Below are positions 47,601 to 57,302 of a stretch of DNA of 64,000 nt, piece by piece (within the stretch, counting starts at the first letter, position 1; each line of letters begins with the position of its first letter). The stretch lies in the NCBI RefSeq assembly GCF_902167145.1, contig NC_050096.1:264328622-264392621 (forward strand). The letters are read 5' to 3'. This stretch comes from Zea mays (Eukaryota; Streptophyta; Magnoliopsida; Poales; Poaceae). The notes beneath the pieces are model-generated. The model did not search any database and had not been told where the DNA came from. It saw only the letters and a program-made list of their open reading frames with translations. A program made the translations under genes and the position numbers.

Positions 47601-47614
47601 AAAAAGGGGGAGAT
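47601..47614 (+). promoter_or_regulatory. Copia A polypurine tract
   Basis: AAAAAGGGGGAGAT directly precedes the 3' LTR and would prime plus-strand DNA synthesis. Similar tracts at 47031-47040, 47074-47081 and 47417-47424 give the multiple-tract pattern reported for Sireviruses. Confidence 0.88.
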
Positions 47615-49301
47615 TGTGAATCATCTAGGCCCCTTTGGTAATGTTTTGGTAATTAATGACAACTACTTGTGGACTAACGATTCTTGGAGAAATAAGAATG
47701 CAGGGTTGGACCACATAGAACAGGAAATGTTGAAGAGTCATACGCATTGGTTGTGGATCAGATGAAGGCAAAGGTATAATATAGGTTTTACTTTTGCCGG
47801 TCTTGAGGTGTTTAGAGAAGATACCTGACCGGATTAGTAGGCTAGATAGCCGTACTATTAAGAGGGGTCAATGACTTAGATCTGTGTAAAACTTAGTGCC
47901 TCATAGAGCATCAAGTAGTTGCATCTGCATAAGGGCTAACAGCGCTTCTCATTTCGTGAGTTAAAAGTTCATTCAAAAGCATGTTTGAAATTTGAGAAGT
48001 CTTGGTCGCGCGGACTGTCCGACCCTTGGGGGCGGACCGTCCGCGATCCTCCAGCAGGTCCGGGGTTTGACCATTTGTGTTGACTCTGTGTTCTATTGCA
48101 CTGCGGACCGTCCGGGCCTTAGGGCCGGACCGTCCGCAGTCCTGACCAGAGGAAGGTGGCTTCGGGTCAGTCCCTGAATTATAGGCGGACGGTCCGCCTG
48201 TGAGGCGCGGACGGTCCGCATGTGTATAACTCGTTTTTGGACAGGGACTGTGTGTTTTTATTGGTTTGTACTACGGACGGTCCGGGGGACCAGTCCGGAC
48301 AGTACTGTCTCAGGTCGCGGACGGTCCGGGATTTATAGCCGGACGGTCCGCGTGTGTTAACTCCGTTTGATCCGAGGCTCGGGTGTTTGAAATTGCCAGG
48401 TCGCGGACGGTCCGGCCTTGAAGGGCGGACTGTCCGGACCCACCTTTTGAGTCTGCTCTGACATGTTTCAACGGTCATTATAGCCGTTATGGTGTACGGC
48501 GGACCGTCCGGCCCTAGGGCGCGGACGGTCCGCGTGTGCGCAGAACTGCCCCCTTTTGCACATAACGGTTGGTTTTAGATGGGGGACTATAAATAGAAGG
48601 GTAGCTCGTGTGTGAGACCTCTCTTGGCTATTCCTTGCACACATTGAGCTCATTTGTGATCCTCCAACTCACTCTCTCACACTCTTTGCTTGAGATTGCA
48701 TTCTAGTGAGAGATTGAGGGTTCCTAGTGCATTTGCATCATTTGGTGATTCTTGAGGCACTAGGTGGTACACCGAGCAAGCGTCGTTGGCTTGTTACTCT
48801 TGGAGGTTGCCGCCTCCTAGACGGCTCGGGTGATTGTCTCCGTCGAGCTCTCCAAGAAGATTGTGGAGAAGCCGCGATGTTGATTGTGAGGGGTTCGCGC
48901 CTACCTCGCCGGAGCGGCAAAGGTGACATTAGTGGAATCGAGGTATTGAGTGATTTCTTGTCCACTTGGCTCAAAGATCAAGTCGTGTCTTGATAGAGGA
49001 GCAAGTGAGAGCTTGAAATCCACCTCAACGTGGATTAGGGGTGATCGGCAAATCACCGATACCACGGGATAAATTTCGGTGTCTATTCCTTCTAGCATTA
49101 CTTATTGCCTTGCAATTGATTAGTGTTTTGCTTATTGTTCTTCAAGTATTCAATCTCCGTAGTTGTCTTTCATACATTGTTTACTTATTGACACTAGTAA
49201 ATTTATTCCTCTTGTTGTATTGATTAAATTTACTTAGTATTGTTGTTTTTAGTCAAAACCGTCTATTCACCCCCCCTCTAGCCGGTGTCCTAGATCCTAC
49301 A
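47615..49301 (+). repeat. Copia A 3' LTR
   Basis: Same length as the 5' LTR (1687 bp) with about seven substitutions and no length change seen. It ends CCTACA before the AACGA target duplication. Confidence 0.97.
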
Positions 49302-50651
49302 AACGATGAGTTGGAGGAGAAGTCCCGGGACAGTTTCCGTGAGTATACTGAGGCGGCGATGAGGTCGCTTTGGTCAACCATGGAAATCCTTTCCAGGGAC
49401 GTTCCCAGGGTTTTCCAGGTAAGGATTTAGACGTTCGCCTTGTGTGACCAGGGCATTCTTTGTGACATCTTGTTTTCCTTCCTCAAGAGCTCGGGGATGC
49501 GAGCACCGCCAAGTCGCTGTTCATACGCCATGAAAGCGACGTTTGGGAGTCGCTGTGATCCTAGCGGGCCGCGCTTGCCGAAGCCAACGAGCGCCTTGCC
49601 CAACGGAGCGCCGAGGTGGCGGACCTTCGGTTGCTTTGCGACGAGCTGAAGTCGGAGGCAGCTGCGGCGCAGACAGAGGCGGCATCAGCACGAATGGAGG
49701 CTTTGTCAGCCCGGGAGCAGGTGGCTTCCCTGGCCGAGGAGATGCGGCAGCGGCAGCTGGAGCTTGCCTAGGCTATCGGCGAGCGGGACCAATCTCAGAG
49801 CCAAGCTGCCGAGGCCGTGAGCCGGGCTGAGGCCCTTAGGGGTCAGCTGGCTGAGGCTACGAAGCGGCTAGCCGAGGCGTTCGCTCGGGCCGGGACCCTT
49901 GCGGAGAGCCTGGCCGTGGCCGTCGGGTCTGCCCATTCCGCCGAAGCCGAGGCCTCATAGCAGCGTACCCGGGCCGAAGGTATGTTTTGCTCGCTTTGTG
50001 ACTTTGTTTATGTCTCCATTCTTCTCCTTGCGTCTGAAGAATTTTGTTCGACTGTCTGCAGGGTTCGAGACGGCTCTTGACGAGTCCGTCAAGAACTGCA
50101 AGGCGCTTGCCGAGGCGGTTGAGCAGAAGGAGGCCGACCGTGTGGCCATGTCCGAGGCTATCTCGGCCTTTTGCTAGGCCTTCGGCCTCGACGGCGTCTC
50201 CTCGGGTAGCTCCCCCTAGAGTCATCTGCGGGCCTTGGGTGGCCATGTGCGCAACAGACTCCACGGGGCGCTGCACCACGGCGTAAGGCGGGCCTTCGCC
50301 GTGCTCGCTTCCCACTATGACGTGGATCTGGAGCGGGTTAGCGAGGGGTACTGCTTACCCGACGAAGAGGAGGCTGCCTTAGCCGAGGTCTAAAGGCTTG
50401 ACGCGGCTGTCGAGGGCCCGAGTGCGGCGTTGGCTTCCTCCTTTGAGGTGGAGATCCTTCCGCCCGTGTCGCCGTCCGAGGCTGGGCCAGATTCTGCCGA
50501 GGGTGGAAATGACGCTGAGCATGCTGCTCCTCCCTCTGCCGATGTCTGAGCCTGCAGGAACAGTTTCTAAGTATGCGTATGTTTTTTGCGGCCGCTGAGG
50601 CCTAAACATTTTAATGTCAGATTATAAAGCTGTGTTTTCTTTCCTCTCGTT

Positions 50652-51070
50652 TCGAGCGTTAAGACTTGTTCGGTAGCAGAATCCCTTGTCCGAGCGTGAG
50701 CTACTTTTCACGGAAGGTCATGAGTGAGGTATCCGTATCCCGGAGGCGTAGGAGTCCCTCGGCTCGGTCGGCCTTGTTGCTTACGTGTTCTCTCGTCGTT
50801 TTTAGTATTCTGTTATCAATATAGTCGAAAAGCACGAAAGTCATTTTGGTAGAAAAGTTTCCGAGCGTTAGGACTTGTTCGGTAGCAGAATCGCTTATCC
50901 GAGCGTGAGCTACTTTTCACGGAAGGTGATGAGTGAGGTATCCGTATCCCGGAGGCGTAGGAGTCCCTCGGCTCGGTCAGCCTTGCCGTTCAAGGTCTCT
51001 CTCGCTCGTCTTTAGGATTCTGTTATCGACGCAGTCGAAAAGCATGAAAGACGTTCTAGTAGAAGACTTA
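50652..51070. repeat. 209-bp tandem duplication inside the Gypsy element
   Basis: CGAGCGTTA(A/G)GACTTGTTCGG begins at about 50653 and 50862. The copies share ACGGAAGGT(C/G)ATGAGTGAGG and TCCCGGAGGCGTAGGAGTCC. They lie between the antisense gene and the integrase end, in non-coding sequence. Confidence 0.9.
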
Positions 51071-51223
51071 TCCGAGGAAAATTTTGACGCAGAGGGGGTT
51101 CCCCCCTTCTAGCCCCCGAGGGAGGGTCGGGCTTTGCCGAGGCAAGGCTGATCCTTCCTTGATGGTTAGACTTTATTTATGCATGTAAAGAAAAGCGAGA
51201 TACATGAACAACTTGAAACATTT

Positions 51224-52255
51224 TTAAGGGTAGAAGCGATGTAGCTGTTGGATGTTCCAAGCGTTGCTGTAGACCTCGCCTTGATCGTTGGCCAGCTTGT
51301 ATGTCCCAGGCTTCAAAATCTTGGCGATGATGAAGGGCCCTTCCCAGGGAGGAGTAAGCTTATGGCGCCCTCGGGCGTCTTGTCGCAACCGAAGTACCAA
51401 GTCTCCCACTTGGAAGCCTCGGGGCCGAACCCTTCGGGCGTGGTAGTGTCGCAGAGACTGCTGATACCGCGCCGAGTGTAGTAAGGCCATGTCCCGAGCT
51501 TCTTCCAGCCGGTCCAATGAATCTTCTCGGCTGGTCTGGTTGCTTTGGTCGTCGTAAGCCTTTGTCCTCGAGGAACTGTATTCCAAGTCCGTGGGTAAGA
51601 TGGCCTCGGCCCCATAGACTAGGAAAAACGGCGAGAAACCCGTGGCCCGGTTCGGCGTCGTCCTCAGACTCCAAACCACCGAGGGTAGTTCTTTTATCCT
51701 CCGCTTGCCGAACTTGTTGAGGTCGTTGTAGATCCTCGGCTTTAGTCCCTACAAAAATCATACCGTTGGCACGCTCCACCTGCCCATTTGTCATTGGGTG
51801 AGCCACGGCGGCCCAGTCCACACGGATGTGGTGGCATTCGCAGAAGTCCAGGAACTTCTTCCCAGTGAACTACGTGCCATTGTCGGTGATGATGGAGTTT
51901 AGGACCCCAAAGCGATGGATGATATTTGTGAAGAACGCCACCGCCTGCTCGGACCCGATGCTGGTTAAGGGTCAGACCTCGATCCACTTGGAGAATTTGT
52001 CAACGGCGACCAACAGGTGCTTGAAGCCCCCGGGTGCCTTCTGCAAGGGACCGACAAGGTCCAGACCCCATACGGCAAACGACCAAGTGATGGGTATTGT
52101 TTGCAGGGTCTGAGCGGGCAGGTGCGTTTGTCTCGCGTAGAATTGACACCCTCGGCAGGAGCGTACAATCCTAGTGGCGTCGGCCACCGCGGTCGGCCAG
52201 TAGAAACCTTGTCGGAAAGCGTTTCCCATGAGGGTCCGAGGTGCTGCATGGTGAC
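51224..52255 (-). pseudogene. Gypsy integrase and end of pol
   Basis: The minus strand encodes the later part of integrase. Core motifs include WGLDLVGP, ITDNGT and NGQVERANG (D, D, E), and the C-terminal part, including VGDLVLRLRQD and PPWEGPF, ends with RFYP and TAA at 51226-51224. TGA 51974-51972 and TAG 51872-51870 interrupt the core, and a one-base insertion near 51750 shifts the frame before the segment 51679-51224. The left part joins the rest of pol only across Copia B and a deletion (57303). Confidence 0.85.
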
Positions 52256-53504
52256 TGAAAGGGAAATAGGCTTACACCTTTTTCTAAATTGATTTTGGTG
52301 GTTGAAGTGCCCAAAACAAATAATTGGGCTAACTAGTTTGCTCTAGTCTATAAAGTTTTACAGGTGCCAAAGGTTCACAACAAGCCAATAAAAAGACCAA
52401 AGATGGGTTCAAATGAAGTGAGCAAAAGACATCCCAAAGGCACCCTGGTCTGGCGCACCGGACTGTTCGGTGTGCCACCGGACAGTGTCCGGTGCACCAC
52501 CAGACAGTGTCCGGTGCACCAGGACACTCAACGCTGAACTCGCTACCTTCGGAAAATTTAGAGGGCGCTCTGCTATAATTCACCGGACTATCCGGTGAAG
52601 CACCGAACAGTGTCCGATGCAACACCGGACTGTCCGGTGTGACAGCGGAGCAACGGCTACTTCGCTCGCAATGGTCGACTGCAACGCATTAAATGCGCGC
52701 CTGCGCGCGTAGGGGATAGAGGACGCACAGTTGGCGCACCGGACAGTCTACAGGACCTGTCCGATGCACCACCGGACAGCCTAGAGGCCCCACAAGTCAG
52801 AGCTCCAACGGTCGAACCCCAACGGCTGGCTGACGTGGCTGGCGCACCGGACAGTGTTCGGTGGCGCACCGGACTGTCCGGTGCGCCATGCGACAGCAGC
52901 CTTCCAACGGCCATATTTTGGTGGTTGGGGCTATAAATACCCCAACCACCCCACATTCAATGGTATCCAAGTTTCCAACCTTCAACACATTACAAGAGCT
53001 ATAGCATTCAATTCTAGACACTCCAAAGAGATCAAATCCTCTCCCAAGTCCAGAATCACTCCAAATCAAATAGTGACTAGAGAGAGCGACATTTGTGTTC
53101 TTTTGAGCTCTTGCGCTTGGATCGCTTCTTTTCTTTCTCATTCTTCTTGTGATCAAACTCAATTGTAACCAACGCAAGAGACACCAATTGTGTGGTGATC
53201 CTTGCGGGAACTTCGTGTTCCATTTGATTGAGAAGAGAAGCTCACTCGGTCTAAGTGACCGTTTGAGAGAGGGAAAGGGTTGAAAGAGACCTGGTCTTTG
53301 TGATCACCTCAACGGGGAGTAGGTTTGAAAGAACCGAACCTCGGTAAAACAAATCTTCGTGTCTCGCTCTTTATTTGCTCACGATTTGTTTTGCGCCCTC
53401 TCTCTCGGACTCGTTTCTATTTCTAACGCTAACCCAACTTGTAGTTGTGCTTAAGTTTATAAATTTCAGATTCGCCCTATTCACCCCCCTCTAGGCGACT
53501 TTCA
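52256..53504 (+). repeat. Copia B 5' LTR, 1249 bp
   Basis: It starts TGAAAGGGAAATAGGCTTAC and ends CCCTCTAGGCGACTTTCA. Between 52450 and 52890 it carries repeated CACCGGACAGTGTCCGGTG-type palindromes. A TATA box (TATAAAT) lies at 52932. The primer site TGGTATCAGAGG follows at 53507-53518. Confidence 0.93.
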
Positions 53505-53552
53505 ATTGGTATCAGAGGTAGGTTCTTCATTAGAGCCTAACCGCTCGAAGTG

Positions 53553-56184
53553 ATGTCGGGAGCATCCGCCAAGAGGGAGTTCGGGACCGGCGAGAAGCCC
53601 GCCACAAGCCATGGGAAGGCTCCATCCGGGGAGTCCGCCAACAAGGTGAAGGGATCCCCTTCACACAATAAGTCGCGTCGGAGCGGTGACAAGAAGAAGA
53701 AGATGAGGAAGGTGGTCTACTACGAGACCGACTCTTCGTCGCCATCCACCTCCGGCTCCGACACGCCGTCCTTAACTTCTAAGCGCCATGAGCGCAAGAA
53801 GTTTAGTAAGATACCCCTACGCTATCCTCGCATACCCAAACGTACTCCTTTACTTTCCATCCCATTAGACAAACCACCTATGTTTGATGGTGAAGATTAT
53901 AATATGTGGAGTGATAAAATGAGGCATCATCTAACCTCACTCCACACTAGCATTTGGGATGTTGTTGAGATTGGAGTACAGGTACCATCACCGGGGGATG
54001 AAGACTATGATTCGGACGAGGTCGCCCAAATCCGGCACTTCAACTCCCAAGCCACCACTATACTCCTCACCTCTCTAAGTCGAGAGGAGTATAACAAGGT
54101 GCAAGGACTAAAGAGCGCCAAAGAGTTGGGACGTACTCAAGACCGCGCACGAAGGAGATGAGGTGACCAAAATCACCAAGCGGGAGACGATCGAGGGGGA
54201 GCTCGGTCGCTTCCGGCTTCGCCATGGGGAGGAGCCACAAGACATGTACAACCGCTTGAAGACCTTGGTGGACCAAGTGCGCAACCTCGGGAGCACAAAA
54301 TGGGATGACCATGAGATGGTCAAGGTTATTCTAAGATCCCTTGTTTTCCTTAACCCTACGCAAGTTCAATTAATTCGAGGAAATCCTAGATATACACTAA
54401 TGTCTCCTGAGGAAGTAATAGGGAACTTTGTGAGCTTTGAGTTGATGATCAAAGGCTCAAAGAAAATCATCGAGCTAGATGGCCCCTCCATGCCCGAAGC
54501 ACAACCGGTTGCATTCAAGGCAACGGAGGAGAAAGGGGAGGAGTCTACATCAAGTAGACAACCCATCGACGCCTCTAAGCTCGATAATAAGGAGATGGCG
54601 CTCATCATCAAGAGCTTCCGCCAAATCCTCAAGCAAAGGAGGGGGAAGGATTACAAGCCTTGCTCCAAGAAAGTGTGCTACAAATGTGGTAAGCCTGGTC
54701 ATTTTATTGCAAAATGTCCACTATCTAGTGACAGTGACAGGGGCGACGACAAGAAGGGCAAGAGGAGAGAAAAGAAAAGATACTACAAGAAGAAGGGTGG
54801 CGATGCCCATGTGTGTCGCGAATGGGACTCCGACGAGAGCTCCTCCGACTCCTCCTCCGACGAGGATGTCGCCAACATCGCTGTCACCAAGGGACTCCTC
54901 TTCCCCAACGTCGGCCACAAGTGCCTCATGGCAAAGGACGACAAAAGGAAGAAGGTAAAATCAAGATCCTCCACTAAATATGCTTCCTCTAGTGATGAAG
55001 ATAATTCTAGTGAAAATGAGGAGGATAACTTGCGAACCCTTTTTGCCAACCTAAACATGCAACAAAAAGAAAAAATAAATGAATTAATTAGTGCTATTCA
55101 TGAGAAGGATGAACTCTTAGACACCCAAGAGGACTTCCTAATTAAGGAAAATAAGAAGCATGTTAAGGTTAAAAATGCTTACGCTTTAGAAGTAGAAAAA
55201 TGTGAAAAACTATCTAGTGAGCTAAGCACTTGCCATGATACTATTGTCAACCTTAGAAATGAAAATGCTAAATTAATTGCTAAGGTTGATTCAAATGTTT
55301 GTAATGATTCAATTCTCAATCTTAGTGATGATAATGCTAATTTGCTTACTAAGATTGAAAAGTTGAATGATTCACTTGCTAGCCTTAAGATTGAAAACGA
55401 AAAATTAATTGCTAAGGCTAAAGAATTAGATGTTTGCAATGCTTCCATTTCCGATCTTAGAGATAACAATGATATTTTACGTGCTAAGATTGTTGAACTA
55501 AATTCTTGCAAACCCTCTACATCTACCATTGAGCATGTCACTATTTGCACTAGATGTAGAGATATTAACATTGATGCTATTCATGATCATATGGCTTTAA
55601 TTAAACAACAAAATGATCATATAGCAAAATTAGATGCTAAAATTGCCGAGCATGACTTAGAAAATGAAAAATTCAAATTTGCTAGAAGCATGCTCTATAG
55701 TGGGAGACGCCCTGACATCAAGGATGGCATTGGCTTCCAAAAGGGGGACAATGTCAAACTTAATGCCCCTCCTAAAAGATTGTCTAACTTTGTTAAGGGC
55801 AAGGCTCCCATGCCTCAGGATAACGAGGGCTACATTTTGTACCCTGACGGTTATCCCGAGAGCAAAATTAGGAGAATTCGTTCTAGGAAGTCTCACTCTG
55901 GCCCTAATCATGCTTTTATGTATAAGGGTGAGGCATCTAGCTCTAGGCAATCAACCTGTGCTAAATTGCCTAAGAAGAAAACTCCTACTGCATCAAACGA
56001 TAATAACATTTCATTTAAAACTTTTGATGCATCTTATGTTTTAACTAACAAGTCCGGCAAGGTAGTTGCCAAGTATGTTGGGGGCAAGCACAAGGGGCCA
56101 AAGACTTGTGTTTGGGAACCCAAAGTTCTTGTATCTAATGCCAAACGACCCAAAACCGTTTGGGTACATAAAATCAAGAACTAA
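53553..56184 (+). pseudogene. Copia B gag with a frameshift
   Basis: The ATG at 53553 opens MSGASAKREF and a Sirevirus gag N-terminal domain (PPMFDGEDYNMWSDKMRHH). A one-base loss near 54123 shifts the frame, and coding continues in the frame of 54163-56184. That part holds the CCHC knuckle CYKCGKPGHFIAKC, acidic and Lys-rich linkers, and a long coiled coil (about 55050-55680) of repeated KIEKLNDSLASLK-like segments, then a C-terminal region ending at TAA 56182-56184. Confidence 0.88.
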
Positions 56185-56430
56185 ACTTGTTTTGCAGGTT
56201 TATGCATCCGAAAGCTCAAGTTGGATCATTGATAGCGGGTGCACAAACCACATGACCGGGGAGAAGAAGATGTTCTCCTCCTATGAGAAAAACCAAGATC
56301 CCCAAAGAGCGATCACATTCGGGGATGGAAATCAAGGTTTGGTCAAAGGATTGGGTAAAATTGCTATATCCCCTAACCATTCCATTTCCAATGTTTTTCT
56401 TGTAGATTCCTTAGATTACACCTTTTCCTA
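56185..56430 (+). pseudogene. Copia B pol fragment, protease start only
   Basis: The protease motif IDSGCTNHMTG and the following LGKIAISPNHS region are readable to about 56415. There the sequence passes into the 3' LTR. Nothing downstream in pol survives. Confidence 0.85.
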
Positions 56431-57302
56431 AATTGATTTTGGTGGTTGAAGTGCCCAACACAAATAATTGGGCTAACTAGTTTGCTCTAGTCTATAAAGT
56501 TTTACAGGTGCCAAAGGTTCACAACAAGCCAATAAAAAGACCAAAGATGGGTTCAAATGAAGTGAGCAAAAGACATCCCAAAGGCACCCTGGTCTGGCGC
56601 ACCGGACTATCCGGTGTGCCACCGGACAGTGTCCGGTGCACCATCAGACAGTGTCTGGTGCACCAGGACACTCAACGCTGAACTCGCTACCTTCGGAAAA
56701 TTCAGAGGGCGCTCCGCTATAATTCACCGGACTGTCCGGTGTGACAGCGGAGCAACGGCTACTTCGCACGCAACGGTCGACTGCAACGCATTAAATGTGC
56801 GCCTGCGCGCGCAGGGGATAGAGGACGCACAGTTGGCGCACCGGACAGTCTACAGGACCTGTCCGGTGCACCACCGGACAGCCTAGAGGCCCCACAAGTC
56901 AGAGCTCCAACGGTCGAACCCCAACGGCTGGCTGACGTGGCTGGCGCACCGGACAGTGTCCGGTGGCGCACCAGACTGTCCGGTGCGCCATGCGATAGCA
57001 GCCTTCCAACGGCCATATTTTGGTGGTTGGGGCTATAAATACCCCAACCACCCCACATTCAATGGTATCCAAGTTTCCAACCTTCAACACATTACAAGAG
57101 CTATAGCATTCAATTCTAGATACTCCAAAGAGATCAAATCCTCTCCCAAGTCCGGAATCACTCCAAATCAAATAGTGACTAGAGAGAGCGACATTTGTGT
57201 TCTTTTGAGCTCTTGCGCTTGGATCGCTTCTTTTCTTTCTCATTCTTCTTGTGATCAAACTCAATTGTAACCATGGCAAGAGACACTAATTGTGTGGTGG
57301 TC
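56416..57302 (+). repeat. Copia B 3' LTR, truncated at both ends
   Basis: Matches the 5' LTR from about its twentieth base to about its base 960. It lacks one palindrome-containing block of about 40 bases present at 52578-52620. The last part of the LTR (about 290 bases) and its right flank are missing. A TATA box lies at 57034. Confidence 0.88.

Larger units (their letters stand above)
37528..49301 (+). mobile_element. Copia A: complete, young Sirevirus-type retrotransposon, 11774 bp
   Basis: The element is flanked by AACGA at 37523-37527 and 49302-49306 and has two LTRs of 1687 bp that differ at about seven positions by eye. It contains a tRNA-Met-type primer site, open gag and pol, an env-like gene, and a polypurine tract before the 3' LTR. 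The order gag-protease-integrase-RT-RNase H is Copia. The zinc-knuckle gag with a coil-rich tail, env-like gene and several polypurine tracts fit the Sirevirus lineage. It inserted into the antisense gene of the Gypsy element, whose sequence continues on each side. Confidence 0.95.
35140..50549 (+). pseudogene. Spliced antisense gene of the Gypsy element (PF04195-like, coiled coil)
   Basis: This gene runs opposite to gag-pol. The N-terminal part (35140-35715; MADKVTVVPPCGPWPF...) resembles the 'putative gypsy type transposon' domain of plant elements. Predicted exons are 35140-36057, 36141-36811, 36884 to the 37527/49307 junction (split by Copia A), ending 49418, about 49489-49979, and 50062-50549, each with GT-AG borders and matching phase. 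After the domain come an acidic stretch (DDDDDGDDDDDEDDD), a Pro/Ala-rich linker and a long Ala/Glu/Leu-rich coiled coil (about 49560-50190). Its product's role is unknown in the family. At least eight in-frame stops (including TGA 35713-35715 and TGA 36768-36770) and one frameshift near 37075 make this copy dead. Confidence 0.7.
52256..57302 (+). mobile_element. Copia B: internally deleted, right-truncated Sirevirus
   Basis: It has a 5' LTR, primer site, gag with one frameshift, and the first part of pol, then jumps at about 56416-56420 into the interior of its 3' LTR. That LTR is itself cut off at 57302, where Gypsy pol sequence begins. Integrase, RT and RNase H are gone. Only the left flank (GTGAC, 52251-52255) of the insertion survives, so its target duplication cannot be confirmed. 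Confidence 0.9.
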
